From positions 248,001-312,000 of the forward strand of contig JAMLJC010000002.1 in the NCBI GenBank assembly GCA_023953845.1: DNA of 64,000 bases. Direction: 5' to 3'. Of the stretch, positions 44,779 to 53,330 are shown piece after piece. A program made the position numbers and the translations under genes. Origin of the DNA: Rhizobiaceae bacterium (lineage in GTDB: Bacteria > Pseudomonadota > Alphaproteobacteria > Rhizobiales > Rhizobiaceae). Positions within the stretch are counted from its first letter, which is position 1. Each line of letters starts with the position of its first letter. Below the pieces are notes generated by a model, which searched no databases, was not told the DNA's origin, and was given only the letters and a program-made list of their open reading frames with translations.

Positions 44779-47427
44779 ATGACAGACCTAGCTGCGCTCG
44801 TAGCGGCGAATGAGGATGCGGCAGCTGCAATTGCTGCGGCCTATGAAATCCTGCTCGGCGGCGTGCCGAACATTGCCGGCTTTACGGTGCTGATCAACAA
44901 TGCGAACGAGACGAACTTCGGCTCGAACGATCCCAGCATCGTTTTCAACCAGGAAAACATCTTCATCAACATCGTCAACGCGCTGGTTCAGGGCAACCCC
45001 GATGCCGCTGCCGCGTTCGCTGACATCACGGCTGGCGCCGCTTCGCTGGCGGATAAGGTCGCCGCGATCTACAACGCGCTCATCCCGCCCGGCGCGCAGA
45101 GCGAAGGCGGTCTCGAGTACGTGACTCGTGCGGAAGCGCTGGCGTTCTACGCCCAGGTTGCCGCCGAGCGTGGCGTTGCCGGTCCTGACGGTGCCGCTAT
45201 CGTCGCCATGGCGTCGATCCTGAACATCGCCTACGAGGACGACGTCTCGGGTATCGGTGACTCGGTCAACGACCTGCTCGCCGCGATCGCCAACGGTTCG
45301 GCTGTGCTTCCGGCTTCCGGCGACACCTTCACCCCGATCGAGGATGCCGACGGCACCGACTTCGACGGTGACGACAATGCCGCTGGCGCCATCATCACCC
45401 TGACCGACCGTGTCGACGCCCCCGGCATCGACGAGTCGCAGGCTGGTTCGGGCCGTGACACCACCGGCACCGGCTTCAACGATCTCTACATCGCCACGGG
45501 TGCAACCCTCGGCGCTGGCGATGAGATCGCCGCAGGCGGTGGCAACGACACGCTTCAGCTCCGCTTCATCGACCAGGGTATCCGTTGGGTCGACCTCGGC
45601 ACCGGTTTCGTTCCGGGCATCGGTCTTACCGTCAACCTGCCGGTCTTCGAGGTCCGCTCCACGGGTCTTGAGAACATCGACGTCCAGCTCGCTGGCGGCA
45701 ACGACATCCTTGACATCCTGCTCAGCCCTCCGCTGAACCCGTTCGAGGTCGTCTTCGGCGGTGCGGAAATCGATCTGTCGCGCTCCTCGGAGATCACCGA
45801 TCTGAACATCGAGCGTTCCTCGGGCATCCTCCGCTTCTCGAGCATCCAGAACAACGTCAATGTCAGCGTTACCGACTCGGTGGCCTGGCTCCAGTTCATC
45901 TTCGATGACGGCGCTCTCGGCGGCGCTGCCTCGACCTTCACGCTGGATGTCGATCACGCCTATGCGATCCTCGACATCGAGGCCAACGGTCCGGGCGACG
46001 TGTTCGACAGCCTTGTGCTCAACACGAACGACTTCAATGTCCTCGTGGTCAGCGACAACTGGGACGGCAGCCTGCCGCTTACCAGCCTGACGGTCACCGG
46101 CGCCGGCACCAACGTGCTGCTCTCCGGCCTGACCAGCCCGATCCTGGTCGGACCGCTCGCTGGCACGACCGACGAGTTCGCCGGTCTGACCACTGTTGAC
46201 CTGTCGGCCAACACCGGCGGCACGGCTGTCGAACTGCTGTTCAACATGGCGGACCTCACCTTCACCGGCGGCTCTGGCAATGACATTGCTCTGCTGGGTT
46301 CCACCTCTGGCGGCGGCTTCCTCACCAATGACGACGATTTCGACGGCGGTGACGGTTACGACATCCTCGGTTTCGGCGGCGACGACCTCGTTGACCTCGA
46401 TCCGGCAACTGTCACGCGCTTCGAGCTGTTTGCCCTGTTCAACGATGCTTCGGGCAACGACTTCAAGTTCGAGAACGCCGGCTTTAACGTCGATATCGCC
46501 CTGATCGCCGACTGGAATGCCAGGCTGACGCTTGAGGACTTCGACGGTCACACGCTCTATGTTCTGGAAAACCAGGACAATGCGGCTTCGGCGATCCAGT
46601 TCGACGACACGGATGTCGGCAACATCTCGCTCGGCCTGCCGATCGAGCTGATGACCTATGTCAACCTCGGCCTGGACTTCCTGGACGAGCTTGGTCTCGA
46701 CGCCCTGATCCCGCTGCTGACGACGCCGACCGGCACCTTTGGCGTGGAGCTCATGGAGGTCAACACGACCGATCTCGAGCAGATCAACTTCGAGGTTGGC
46801 GGCGGTCTTCTGGCCGGCTTCAACACGGAGTTGTATGTCGACAACATCACGCTCACCGGTTCTGTCGATACTATTGCAGGATTGGGCACGGGTAACCTGT
46901 TCATCTATGCCATCACCGAGACCAATGCGGGTGATGACGCTGACGGCCTGACCTTCGATCTGTCGGCTCTGACCGGCGGCTTCGATGGCGGCAACCTCGC
47001 CGGTGTGCTTCTGAACGGCCCGCAGACCTACCTAATCGGTGCTCTAGGCAATATCGATGCTGGTGACCTTACCACGTCTTATGACTTCGATGGCGACGCC
47101 GTCGCTGACGATAGCTCGCTCATCGCCTTCGGTGGCGCCGGTCCGGCTGGCGACAACTTCCAGGACTTCGGAATCTTCTCCGATGCGTCGTTCGGGAATG
47201 TTGCGATCACCGGCTTCGACGCCTGGAACGTGGTGGGTACGCTGCTCGGTCAGCAGGACGTGCTCGACTTTACCGCTCTGGGTGTGGACGAACTGACCGA
47301 CCTGACCTTCACGGACGTGGCGGGGAGCGGCGTTGTCATTACGTCGTCGCTGTTCGATGGTTCGGTGCTTCTGGTTGGTGTCAGCGCTGCTGACATCTCC
47401 AACGAAAACTTCGACTTCGTCGCCTAA
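44779..47427 (+). CDS. Large secreted surface-layer-like protein with RsaA-like N-terminus
   Basis: The 882-residue protein is very acidic, without cysteine and with only two lysines, as in type I-secreted S-layer proteins. Residues ~15-175 (YEILLGGVPNIAGFTVLINN, FNQENIFINIVNALVQGN, DVSGIGDSVNDLLAAI) follow the order and spacing of the Caulobacter RsaA N-terminal domain that binds LPS O-antigen. The rest is beta-rich repeats with RTX-like calcium motifs (AAGGGNDTLQL, LAGGNDILDI, FTGGSGNDIALLG, DFDGGDGYDILGF). The end, NENFDFVA, fits an uncleaved type I secretion signal. There is no Sec signal. GAGGAGATAACC precedes the ATG. Secretion genes are not in the window. Confidence 0.7.
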   Translation: MTDLAALVAANEDAAAAIAAAYEILLGGVPNIAGFTVLINNANETNFGSNDPSIVFNQENIFINIVNALVQGNPDAAAAFADITAGAASLADKVAAIYNALIPPGAQSEGGLEYVTRAEALAFYAQVAAERGVAGPDGAAIVAMASILNIAYEDDVSGIGDSVNDLLAAIANGSAVLPASGDTFTPIEDADGTDFDGDDNAAGAIITLTDRVDAPGIDESQAGSGRDTTGTGFNDLYIATGATLGAGDEIAAGGGNDTLQLRFIDQGIRWVDLGTGFVPGIGLTVNLPVFEVRSTGLENIDVQLAGGNDILDILLSPPLNPFEVVFGGAEIDLSRSSEITDLNIERSSGILRFSSIQNNVNVSVTDSVAWLQFIFDDGALGGAASTFTLDVDHAYAILDIEANGPGDVFDSLVLNTNDFNVLVVSDNWDGSLPLTSLTVTGAGTNVLLSGLTSPILVGPLAGTTDEFAGLTTVDLSANTGGTAVELLFNMADLTFTGGSGNDIALLGSTSGGGFLTNDDDFDGGDGYDILGFGGDDLVDLDPATVTRFELFALFNDASGNDFKFENAGFNVDIALIADWNARLTLEDFDGHTLYVLENQDNAASAIQFDDTDVGNISLGLPIELMTYVNLGLDFLDELGLDALIPLLTTPTGTFGVELMEVNTTDLEQINFEVGGGLLAGFNTELYVDNITLTGSVDTIAGLGTGNLFIYAITETNAGDDADGLTFDLSALTGGFDGGNLAGVLLNGPQTYLIGALGNIDAGDLTTSYDFDGDAVADDSSLIAFGGAGPAGDNFQDFGIFSDASFGNVAITGFDAWNVVGTLLGQQDVLDFTALGVDELTDLTFTDVAGSGVVITSSLFDGSVLLVGVSAADISNENFDFVA

Positions 47428-47452
47428 ATCGGGCAACGATTTCAAATCCGGG

Positions 47453-47480
47453 AAGGGCGCTTCGGCGCCCTTTCTCTTTT
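47453..47480 (+). terminator. Rho-independent terminator after the surface-protein gene
   Basis: AAGGGCGC-TTCG-GCGCCCTT forms an 8-bp stem with a stable UUCG tetraloop, followed by TTCTCTTTT. It lies 26 bp after the stop and 21 bp before the next start, so it may attenuate rather than fully separate the two genes. Confidence 0.85.
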
Positions 47481-47500
47481 ATGAAACAGGGAGAAATCCG

Positions 47501-47704
47501 ATGAACAAGACCGTCACCGCCAAGACGATCCACAAATTGAGCCTTCATCAGACGCCCGAGCACCCCGAGCTCGTCGTCATGGAGATCCAGGTCACGGGCG
47601 AGACCGCACATTACGGCGTCGCTTTGAGCCAGCTCCGTCAATTGGCAGAAAACCTGCTCAAGCAGATCGAGAAGCTGGAGGCCGGCGCCGCCAAGCCGAA
47701 CTGA
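47501..47704 (+). CDS. Small hypothetical protein downstream of the surface-protein gene
   Basis: The 67-residue protein begins MNKTVTAKTIHKLSLHQTPE and has a helical C-terminus (LSQLRQLAENLLKQIEKLEA). A ribosome site (CAGGGAGAAA) precedes the ATG. It has no signal peptide, membrane helix or cysteine. It lies 73 bp after the surface protein, past a terminator, and has its own terminator at 47736. No family is recognised. Confidence 0.6.
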   Translation: MNKTVTAKTIHKLSLHQTPEHPELVVMEIQVTGETAHYGVALSQLRQLAENLLKQIEKLEAGAAKPN

Positions 47705-47735
47705 GTTCGGCGCCCGGCAACCTTCCATCGCTGCA

Positions 47736-47779
47736 GCCGTCGGCTGAGCCTTCGCGGGCTCGCCGGCGGCTTTTGTTTT
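47736..47779 (+). terminator. Rho-independent terminator
   Basis: GCCGTCGGCTGAGCC pairs with GGCTCGCCGGCGGC across a TTCGCG loop, with one bulge and one G-T pair, then TTTTGTTTT. It ends the small gene at 47501-47704. Confidence 0.75.
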
Positions 47780-47828
47780 GCATGGATTTCAGAAGCAACG
47801 TCCCGCGTCGCCCCCGGACGGATGGGTG

Positions 47829-47842
47829 TTGATACAGATCAA
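47829..47842. promoter_or_regulatory. Perfect FNR/FnrL box upstream of the hemerythrin gene
   Basis: TTGATACAGATCAA matches the FNR consensus TTGAT-N4-ATCAA exactly. If it acts as a class II activator site at about -41.5, transcription would start near 47877. That favours the translation start at 47969 (after GGAGG) over upstream in-frame codons. Confidence 0.8.
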
Positions 47843-47968
47843 GGTAGCACGGCAACGCCGGACGTAGCGATAAAGCGCATGAGCCACGCGACCGTGCAGA
47901 ACACAGACTGTCAAAAACAAACATGCCCTGAAGGGGCAGCGGCGGCGCGGGGCGGAGGAAGCTGTGCT

Positions 47969-48418
47969 ATGATGAGGCTCCGCAAGGACATCGCTCTGGT
48001 GGCGGAGGCGCATGTGCGTCAGCTCGCACTGTGCGCCGATCTCGAGGCGATCGCCGACGATCTGCCGTCTCAGGTCGACAGGCAGCGCTGCCTGCATCTG
48101 GCCCGCGCGGTATGCCCGACCATCGCCGCGGCCCAGTCAATCGAGGAAGAGCTGGTGTTTCCGGCGATGCGCGCCCTGCTTCCCGCAATGCCGGAATTGC
48201 AGCAGACGCTGGAGCGCCTGCGCTGGGAACACTTCGAGGACATGTGCTTCGCTGAAGAGCTTCACGATGCCTTGCTCGCCATGGGATGCGGCGAGCCGAC
48301 GCTCGATGCGGAAGCCACCGGCTACATGCTGCGAGGCTTCTTCGAAAGCCTGCGGCGCCACGTCGCCTTCGAGCGCGAGATGCTTCTGCCGTTGCTGACT
48401 AGCCGCAACGCGATTTGA
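47969..48418 (+). CDS. Hemerythrin HHE domain protein
   Basis: The 149-residue helical protein has metal-ligand-like positions AEAHVRQLALCADLEAIADD, AQSIEEELVFPAMRALL, LRWEHFEDM and LRRHVAFEREMLLPLL, the HHE/hemerythrin pattern. It may bind oxygen or nitric oxide, or protect Fe-S proteins. ATG 47969 (or 47972) is chosen because GGAGG is 11 bp before it. Expression under low oxygen is suggested by the FNR box. Its 3' end overlaps the convergent fnr gene by 20 bp. Confidence 0.78.
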   Translation: MMRLRKDIALVAEAHVRQLALCADLEAIADDLPSQVDRQRCLHLARAVCPTIAAAQSIEEELVFPAMRALLPAMPELQQTLERLRWEHFEDMCFAEELHDALLAMGCGEPTLDAEATGYMLRGFFESLRRHVAFEREMLLPLLTSRNAI

Positions 48419-49124
48419 GCGTGGCGAGGTTCGTCACCTCGACGTGACGGTTGTTGGTGATCTCGATGATGCGCTCGGCCCGGAGCTTGGACAGCTGCCG
48501 CGATACGGTCTCGATGGTCAGGCCGAGGAAATCCGCGATGTCGGCGCGGGTGAGCGGCAGGTCGAAGGCGCGCCTCGATCCGCTGGCCGGATCGAGATGG
48601 GTGGCGATGAGGTAAAGGAAACTCGCCACCTTCTCGGAAGCCGTCTTGCGGCCGAGCGTCACCATCCAGTCGCGCGCCTCGTCGAGCTCGCGCAGCGTCT
48701 GCTGCATCAATCGGCGCTCGAGCGCCGGGTTGTCGGCGACCAGCTTCTCCAGCGCCGCCCGGGGCACACGGCAGAGATCGACCTCGGACGCGGCTTCGGC
48801 GGTCACCGCGCTTTCCTTGCCGTAAAGGCGGCCGAGGAAATCCGGCGCGAACTGCAGACCGACGATCTGCTGGCGGCCGTCCTCCAGCACCTTGGAGAGC
48901 TTGACCACGCCGCGCATCACGTTGGCGTAGCTTTGAATCGGCATCGCCTCGGCGGCGAGTTCCGTGCCCGGCTCATGATGCGCGATGTGCGTGCTTCTCG
49001 AAAGGGCCAGCAATTCGGAGGGCTGCAGCACGCCGCACATGCCCCTGTGCCGCGCTTCACAGCTCGCGCATATCGCAGGCACCTGCGAGTTGTGGATGTC
49101 GCGGCGTTCGATCGTCATCGTCAT
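48399..49124 (-). CDS. fnr: FNR-type oxygen-sensing transcription regulator
   Basis: The 241-residue CRP/FNR-family protein has an N-terminal cysteine set CASCEARHRGMC and a central Cys in EVDLCRVPR, the four ligands expected for an oxygen-labile 4Fe-4S cluster. The C-terminal HTH is LTRADIADFLGLTIETVSRQ, with the E-SR DNA-reading residues of FNR/FnrN. It is divergent from hemN with an FNR box between, so it likely controls itself and hemN. ATG 49118 is an alternative start. Confidence 0.9.
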   Translation of the reverse strand: MTMTIERRDIHNSQVPAICASCEARHRGMCGVLQPSELLALSRSTHIAHHEPGTELAAEAMPIQSYANVMRGVVKLSKVLEDGRQQIVGLQFAPDFLGRLYGKESAVTAEAASEVDLCRVPRAALEKLVADNPALERRLMQQTLRELDEARDWMVTLGRKTASEKVASFLYLIATHLDPASGSRRAFDLPLTRADIADFLGLTIETVSRQLSKLRAERIIEITNNRHVEVTNLATLKSRCG

Positions 49125-49185
49125 GGTCGCCGCAAATATGGTCGAACGCCGGCGGGATTGCCATATTGCCGATTGCCGCAGGCCG

Positions 49186-49199
49186 TTGATCGAAGTCAA
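49186..49199. promoter_or_regulatory. FNR box between fnr and hemN
   Basis: TTGATCGAAGTCAA matches TTGAT-N4-ATCAA with one mismatch. It is centred 57 bp before the hemN start and 68 bp before the fnr start, so it could serve both divergent genes. Confidence 0.7.
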
Positions 49200-49249
49200 G
49201 GCGCGCGCCGGCATGGCTGGTAGCTGTCTCAGCCGGACAGGAGCAAGCC

Positions 49250-50596
49250 ATGGACCCCGCGCTGATCGACCGCTATTCGGCCCCGGTGCCGCGATATACG
49301 AGCTATCCGACGGCGCCGCATTTCCACGACGGCGTCGATGCCGCCGTATATGGCGGCTGGCTGGGCGAGATCGCTCCATCCGAAAGCGTGTCGCTTTATC
49401 TGCACGTGCCGTTCTGCGACCGGCTGTGCTGGTTCTGCGGCTGCCACACAAAGCAGGTGCGGCGCTACGATCCGATCGCCGAATACCTTGAGGCGCTGCG
49501 CCTGGAGATCGGGCTGGTCGGCGGGCGGCTCGGCCGGAAGCGGATCAGCGCCGTGCATTTCGGCGGCGGCTCGCCCACCCTGATGCAGCCGGACGACGTG
49601 CGCGGACTAGGTGCGTTGCTGCGCGAAACCTTCGAGTTCCAGCCGGATTGCGAGATCAGCGTCGAATGCGATCCGAACGACATGGACGAGCCGCGCCTCG
49701 ACGCCTGGCGCGACTTCGGCGTGACGCGGGCCAGTTTCGGCGTGCAGGATTTCGATCCCGTCGTCCAGCGCGCGATCAACCGCATCCAGACGTTCGAACA
49801 GACGCGCGACGCGGTGGAGGGTTTTCGCGCGCGGGGCGTAGGCTCGATCAATCTCGACGTGCTCTACGGCCTGCCGCACCAGACGGTGGACGCGTTGCGG
49901 CACACGCTGGAGCAGGCGGTGTCGCTGGCGCCGGACCGTCTGGCGCTGTTCGGCTACGCCCATGTGCCGTGGATGAAGAAGCACCAGCAGATGATCGACG
50001 AGGCGGTGCTGCCCGGCCGTCATCAGCGCTTCGAGCAGGCGGAGCGCGGCGCCGACTTCCTCGAGCGCGCAGGTTATGTCCGCATCGGCCTCGACCATTT
50101 CGCGCGGCCGGGCGACAAGCTGGCCGTCGCGGCTGCGGAAGGCCGGCTTCACCGCAATTTCCAGGGCTACACCACCGATGCGGCTTCCGTCCTTGTCGGG
50201 CTCGGCGCTTCCTCGATCAGCCGCTTGCCGCAGGGCTACGTCCAGAACATCGTCGCGACCGGACAATACATGGCCTGCGTGCGCAAGGGCGAATTGCCCG
50301 CGGCGAAGGGCTATGCGTTCACGCCGATCGACCGCGCCACCGGCTGGGCGATCGAGCAGCTGATGTGCAATTTCGAAATCGCGCTGCCGCAGCTCGACGC
50401 CGAGTTTCCATCCGACGCGGAAAGCGTGGCCGAACGGATCAGGGACATCGCCGCCGACGACCCGGATGGTCTGGTCAGGTTCGACGGCCGAGCGATCGCG
50501 CTCACGCCACAGGGACGGCCTTTCGTTCGCACGGTGGCTGCGAAGCTCGACCGCTTTCTGACGCAGGGCGGCGCGAAATATTCCGCGGCGGTGTGA
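49250..50596 (+). CDS. hemN: Oxygen-independent coproporphyrinogen III dehydrogenase
   Basis: The 448-residue radical SAM enzyme has SLYLHVPFCDRLCWFCGCHT (CxxxCxxC with the extra Cys), VHFGGGSPTLM and FGYAHVPWMKKHQQMI. PRYTSYPTAPHF at the N-terminus is typical of HemN. It converts coproporphyrinogen III to protoporphyrinogen IX without oxygen, matching its place beside fnr. CAGGAG precedes the ATG. Confidence 0.96.
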   Translation: MDPALIDRYSAPVPRYTSYPTAPHFHDGVDAAVYGGWLGEIAPSESVSLYLHVPFCDRLCWFCGCHTKQVRRYDPIAEYLEALRLEIGLVGGRLGRKRISAVHFGGGSPTLMQPDDVRGLGALLRETFEFQPDCEISVECDPNDMDEPRLDAWRDFGVTRASFGVQDFDPVVQRAINRIQTFEQTRDAVEGFRARGVGSINLDVLYGLPHQTVDALRHTLEQAVSLAPDRLALFGYAHVPWMKKHQQMIDEAVLPGRHQRFEQAERGADFLERAGYVRIGLDHFARPGDKLAVAAAEGRLHRNFQGYTTDAASVLVGLGASSISRLPQGYVQNIVATGQYMACVRKGELPAAKGYAFTPIDRATGWAIEQLMCNFEIALPQLDAEFPSDAESVAERIRDIAADDPDGLVRFDGRAIALTPQGRPFVRTVAAKLDRFLTQGGAKYSAAV

Positions 50597-50619
50597 GCCG
50601 CGTCCATACTGAAGCGTTT

Positions 50620-52137
50620 TTAGGTCGGTCTCGGCCGTGCCATTCCGGCGACGACCAGCACGAGCAGCGCGCCGATGGCCGCGAACGGCGCAAGCATGCT
50701 GCCGGCCGCCGCCAATCCCGCCGTCGCGGCCCAGCCGATGGACGAAAATGCCTCGGCGAAGGTGGCGACGCGCGAAGATGTCTGCCGTCGCCGGAAATGG
50801 CTGCGCTTCGCCTGCGCGCGGAAGAAGAGCTGGATCGCCGTGGACGACGCGGCGGCGACCAGAACGCCGACAGCCGTGACGAAAGCGGCCCACAGCGAAG
50901 CCGTGGCGAGCGCCGCGACGATCGGCGCCAGCACGAAGGCGACCGAGCCGATGACGGCCTCGATCTTGGCGCGCAGCACCGCGCGGCCGTTGATCGGCGC
51001 CGTGGCCACGAGGTCGGGGGCGTCCTCGCCGGAAATCGCCAGCCAGGCGAGGCCGCCGGCGATCTGTCCTGCCGACATCACGAGAACGGGAACAAGCACG
51101 ACCAGCGTGCCGCTTTCGGCGCCGTAGTTCTTCCACAGCAGCAATGCGGGCGGGATGAGGTAGAGGATCTGCATCATTGACTGCGAGATCAGCCAAGGGT
51201 CCCTGAGCAGGAGCGTCCATTCCTTGCGGCGCAGCGCCGATGCGGCGGACGAGCGGCGGAACATTTTTTTCGTCCTCTGGCGCACGCTGCCCATGCCGAC
51301 GCCGGCGGCGGCGACAGCGAACTCGCCGAACCGCCGGGAGGCTACGGAGACCGCCAGCGCGAACAGGCCGAAGCCGGCGCAGAGTGTGATCGCAAACGCC
51401 GAGGAGTCTCCCATGGCCGCGCGCGCGGGCAGCCAGAGCAGGCTGTCGAGCGCCGGGGCGTGATCCACGATCGACGCCGAGTGGAACGCATCGATCCGGG
51501 AGAGATTGCCGTAGGCGAAGATCGAAACCGCCTGAATGCCGATGACGAATGCCGCGCCGACGATCGCAGCCACCACCTGCGCGACGAAGCGGGTGCGCGC
51601 CGGCCCCAGCGTCCTGAACAGCAGAACCGTCATGCCGACCGCAAGCGCCGTCGCGCCTGCCGACATCGCGAAAAGAACGCCATAGGCCGCCAGCCAGTGC
51701 GGTCCGCCGGCGACGATCAATACGTTGATGAAAGGGCCGATGAGAACAAGCGACAGAAGCGAGGTGGCGACGCCGATCGCGGCCATGCGCAGCGCGAAGA
51801 TCATGCGTGTCGGCGCGGGCGACGACAGCAGAAGGTCGAGATCGGCGCGGGCGTAGAAGGCGCGCGTGACCGACTCCATGGCCTGCGAGACCATCACGGT
51901 CCAGCCGAGGAACGCGCTTCCGGTGACGACGATGAGCGTTTCGCGATCCGGCGGGAAGGTAACCCCGGCATAGGGGCTGACGATCTGCCACGCGACGAAA
52001 TGCAGGCACGCGGCGAAGACGAGGATGATTGCGACGGCGATGCGCACGCGCCCGGGCCGGCCGGCGGTGACCATCCACGCAAAGTCGCGCCACATGAGCC
52101 GCAATTCATGCCGTGCGAACCAGACTGCCTTGCTCAT
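50620..52137 (-). CDS. ABC-2 type exporter, membrane permease
   Basis: The 505-residue protein has about ten hydrophobic segments and no signal peptide. AAIILVFAACLHFVAWQIV-type and ILYLIPPALLLWKNYG-type segments are spread along it, with a soluble loop rich in Arg/Lys near the middle (RQRTKKMFRRSS). It overlaps the ATP-binding gene by 4 bp, so the two form one transporter. The substrate is unknown. Confidence 0.8.
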   Translation of the reverse strand: MSKAVWFARHELRLMWRDFAWMVTAGRPGRVRIAVAIILVFAACLHFVAWQIVSPYAGVTFPPDRETLIVVTGSAFLGWTVMVSQAMESVTRAFYARADLDLLLSSPAPTRMIFALRMAAIGVATSLLSLVLIGPFINVLIVAGGPHWLAAYGVLFAMSAGATALAVGMTVLLFRTLGPARTRFVAQVVAAIVGAAFVIGIQAVSIFAYGNLSRIDAFHSASIVDHAPALDSLLWLPARAAMGDSSAFAITLCAGFGLFALAVSVASRRFGEFAVAAAGVGMGSVRQRTKKMFRRSSAASALRRKEWTLLLRDPWLISQSMMQILYLIPPALLLWKNYGAESGTLVVLVPVLVMSAGQIAGGLAWLAISGEDAPDLVATAPINGRAVLRAKIEAVIGSVAFVLAPIVAALATASLWAAFVTAVGVLVAAASSTAIQLFFRAQAKRSHFRRRQTSSRVATFAEAFSSIGWAATAGLAAAGSMLAPFAAIGALLVLVVAGMARPRPT

Positions 52138-52901
52138 GCGGCCGCATCCGACGGCGTGACGAGATCGAGGAAGATCTCTTCCAGCGTCGAGTCGCTCTTG
52201 CCCGCGCGCATCCGGAGATCGTCCAGCGTGCCCTCGGCGATCAGCCTGCCGGCGGCGATCACGCCGATCCGCTCCGCCATGCGCTCGGCGACTTCCAGTA
52301 TGTGCGTGGTCATGATGATGGTGCAGCCCTGCGCGACGCGCTCGGCGAGCACCTTCTTCACCTGCCGCGCCGAGCCGGCGTCGAGCCCGGTCAGCGGCTC
52401 ATCGAGGATGATGAGCCTGGGGTCGTGAACCAGCGCGCCGGCCAGCGCCACCTTCTGGCGCATGCCCTTGGAAAAGCCTTCGCAGCGCGTGTTCGCGTGC
52501 GGGCCGAGCCCCAGCCAGTCGATCAGTTCACGCGCGCGCGTCTCGGCGTCGCGCGAATCGATACCCCAGAGGCCGGCGACAAACTCCAGATATTCGAGAG
52601 GCGTCAGCTTGTCGTAGATCATCGGCTCGTCGGAAACCCAGGCAAGCACGGATTTTGCCTCGACGGCGTTGCGGCGGGCGTCGATGCCGAAAATGGAAAT
52701 CTCGCCACGATCCGGCTGAAGCAGGCCGGCGACCATGCGCAATGTCGTCGTCTTGCCGGCGCCGTTCGGGCCGAGCAGGGCATAGAATTCGCCGGCGCGG
52801 ACTTCGAGGTTCAGGCCGTCCACCGCCGGTCGGTCGAAGCGCTTGTGAAGGTCGCTTATGGCAAGCGCAGGAACGGCATGGGCGGGAACGGGGGCAACCA
52901 C
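52134..52901 (-). CDS. ABC-2 type exporter, ATP-binding subunit
   Basis: The 255-residue ATPase has Walker A GPNGAGKTTTLRM, signature FSKGMRQKVALAGALVHDP, Walker B RLIILDEPLTGLD and the switch His in TTHILEVAERM. It energises the permease encoded next. The GTG start at 52901 gives a short Ala/Pro-rich lead; a later start near the LAISDLHKRF strand is possible. It is first of the two-gene unit. Confidence 0.88.
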   Translation of the reverse strand: MVAPVPAHAVPALAISDLHKRFDRPAVDGLNLEVRAGEFYALLGPNGAGKTTTLRMVAGLLQPDRGEISIFGIDARRNAVEAKSVLAWVSDEPMIYDKLTPLEYLEFVAGLWGIDSRDAETRARELIDWLGLGPHANTRCEGFSKGMRQKVALAGALVHDPRLIILDEPLTGLDAGSARQVKKVLAERVAQGCTIIMTTHILEVAERMAERIGVIAAGRLIAEGTLDDLRMRAGKSDSTLEEIFLDLVTPSDAAA

Positions 52902-53049
52902 GGGCGGCTCACGGGACGTTGCAACGGCAGCGACGTTACTTTGAGGGTGTTTAGGCCGAATGAATCGCCGCCTGACGCGTCCGGAACGCGATCACGATGG
53001 CTAGCCGGAGGTTAACGCGCGTTTGGCTGGCCATCGGTCGAACCACAGA

Positions 53050-53196
53050 TCAACGCCGCGGACCCGTCCTGCCGATCAGCCCGAATGCGATTGCCAGCGC
53101 AATGCCTATGCCGATGCCTGCGCCAATGCTGTCGAGCAGCAGGCCGATGACGACGCCGATCGCGACACCCAGACCTATGTTGAGCGGAGTGTTCAT
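53050..53196 (-). CDS. Small glycine-zipper membrane protein
   Basis: The 48-residue protein is almost wholly hydrophobic. Two short segments (NIGLGVAIGVVIGLLL and GAGIGIGIALAIAFGLIG) have glycines every three to four residues, followed by a basic tail. ATG 53196 is in a gap otherwise free of genes, downstream of the xylA terminator. The function is unknown. Confidence 0.55.
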   Translation of the reverse strand: MNTPLNIGLGVAIGVVIGLLLDSIGAGIGIGIALAIAFGLIGRTGPRR

Positions 53197-53267
53197 ACCG
53201 CCGCATGTAGGGGGCTGGCAGGGCGCTGCAACCCGTCGGGAGCCATCCGCCGGGGAGGCGAGGCACA

Positions 53268-53291
53268 AGAAACCCCGGCCAATGGCCGGGG
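53268..53291 (-). terminator. Terminator of the moc-like/xylA operon
   Basis: On the minus strand CCCCGGCC-ATT-GGCCGGGG forms an 8-bp stem followed by TTTCTT. It lies 40 bp after the xylA stop and closes the long minus-strand operon. Confidence 0.8.
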
Positions 53292-53330
53292 CAGAGCAGG
53301 GCAGGGCGCAGAATGGCGGATACGCGTGCG

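Noticed and set aside
44788..46551. A 587-codon minus-strand frame across the surface-protein gene
   Set aside because: It is a shadow of the repetitive acidic gene on +, which has the ribosome site, terminator and recognisable motifs.
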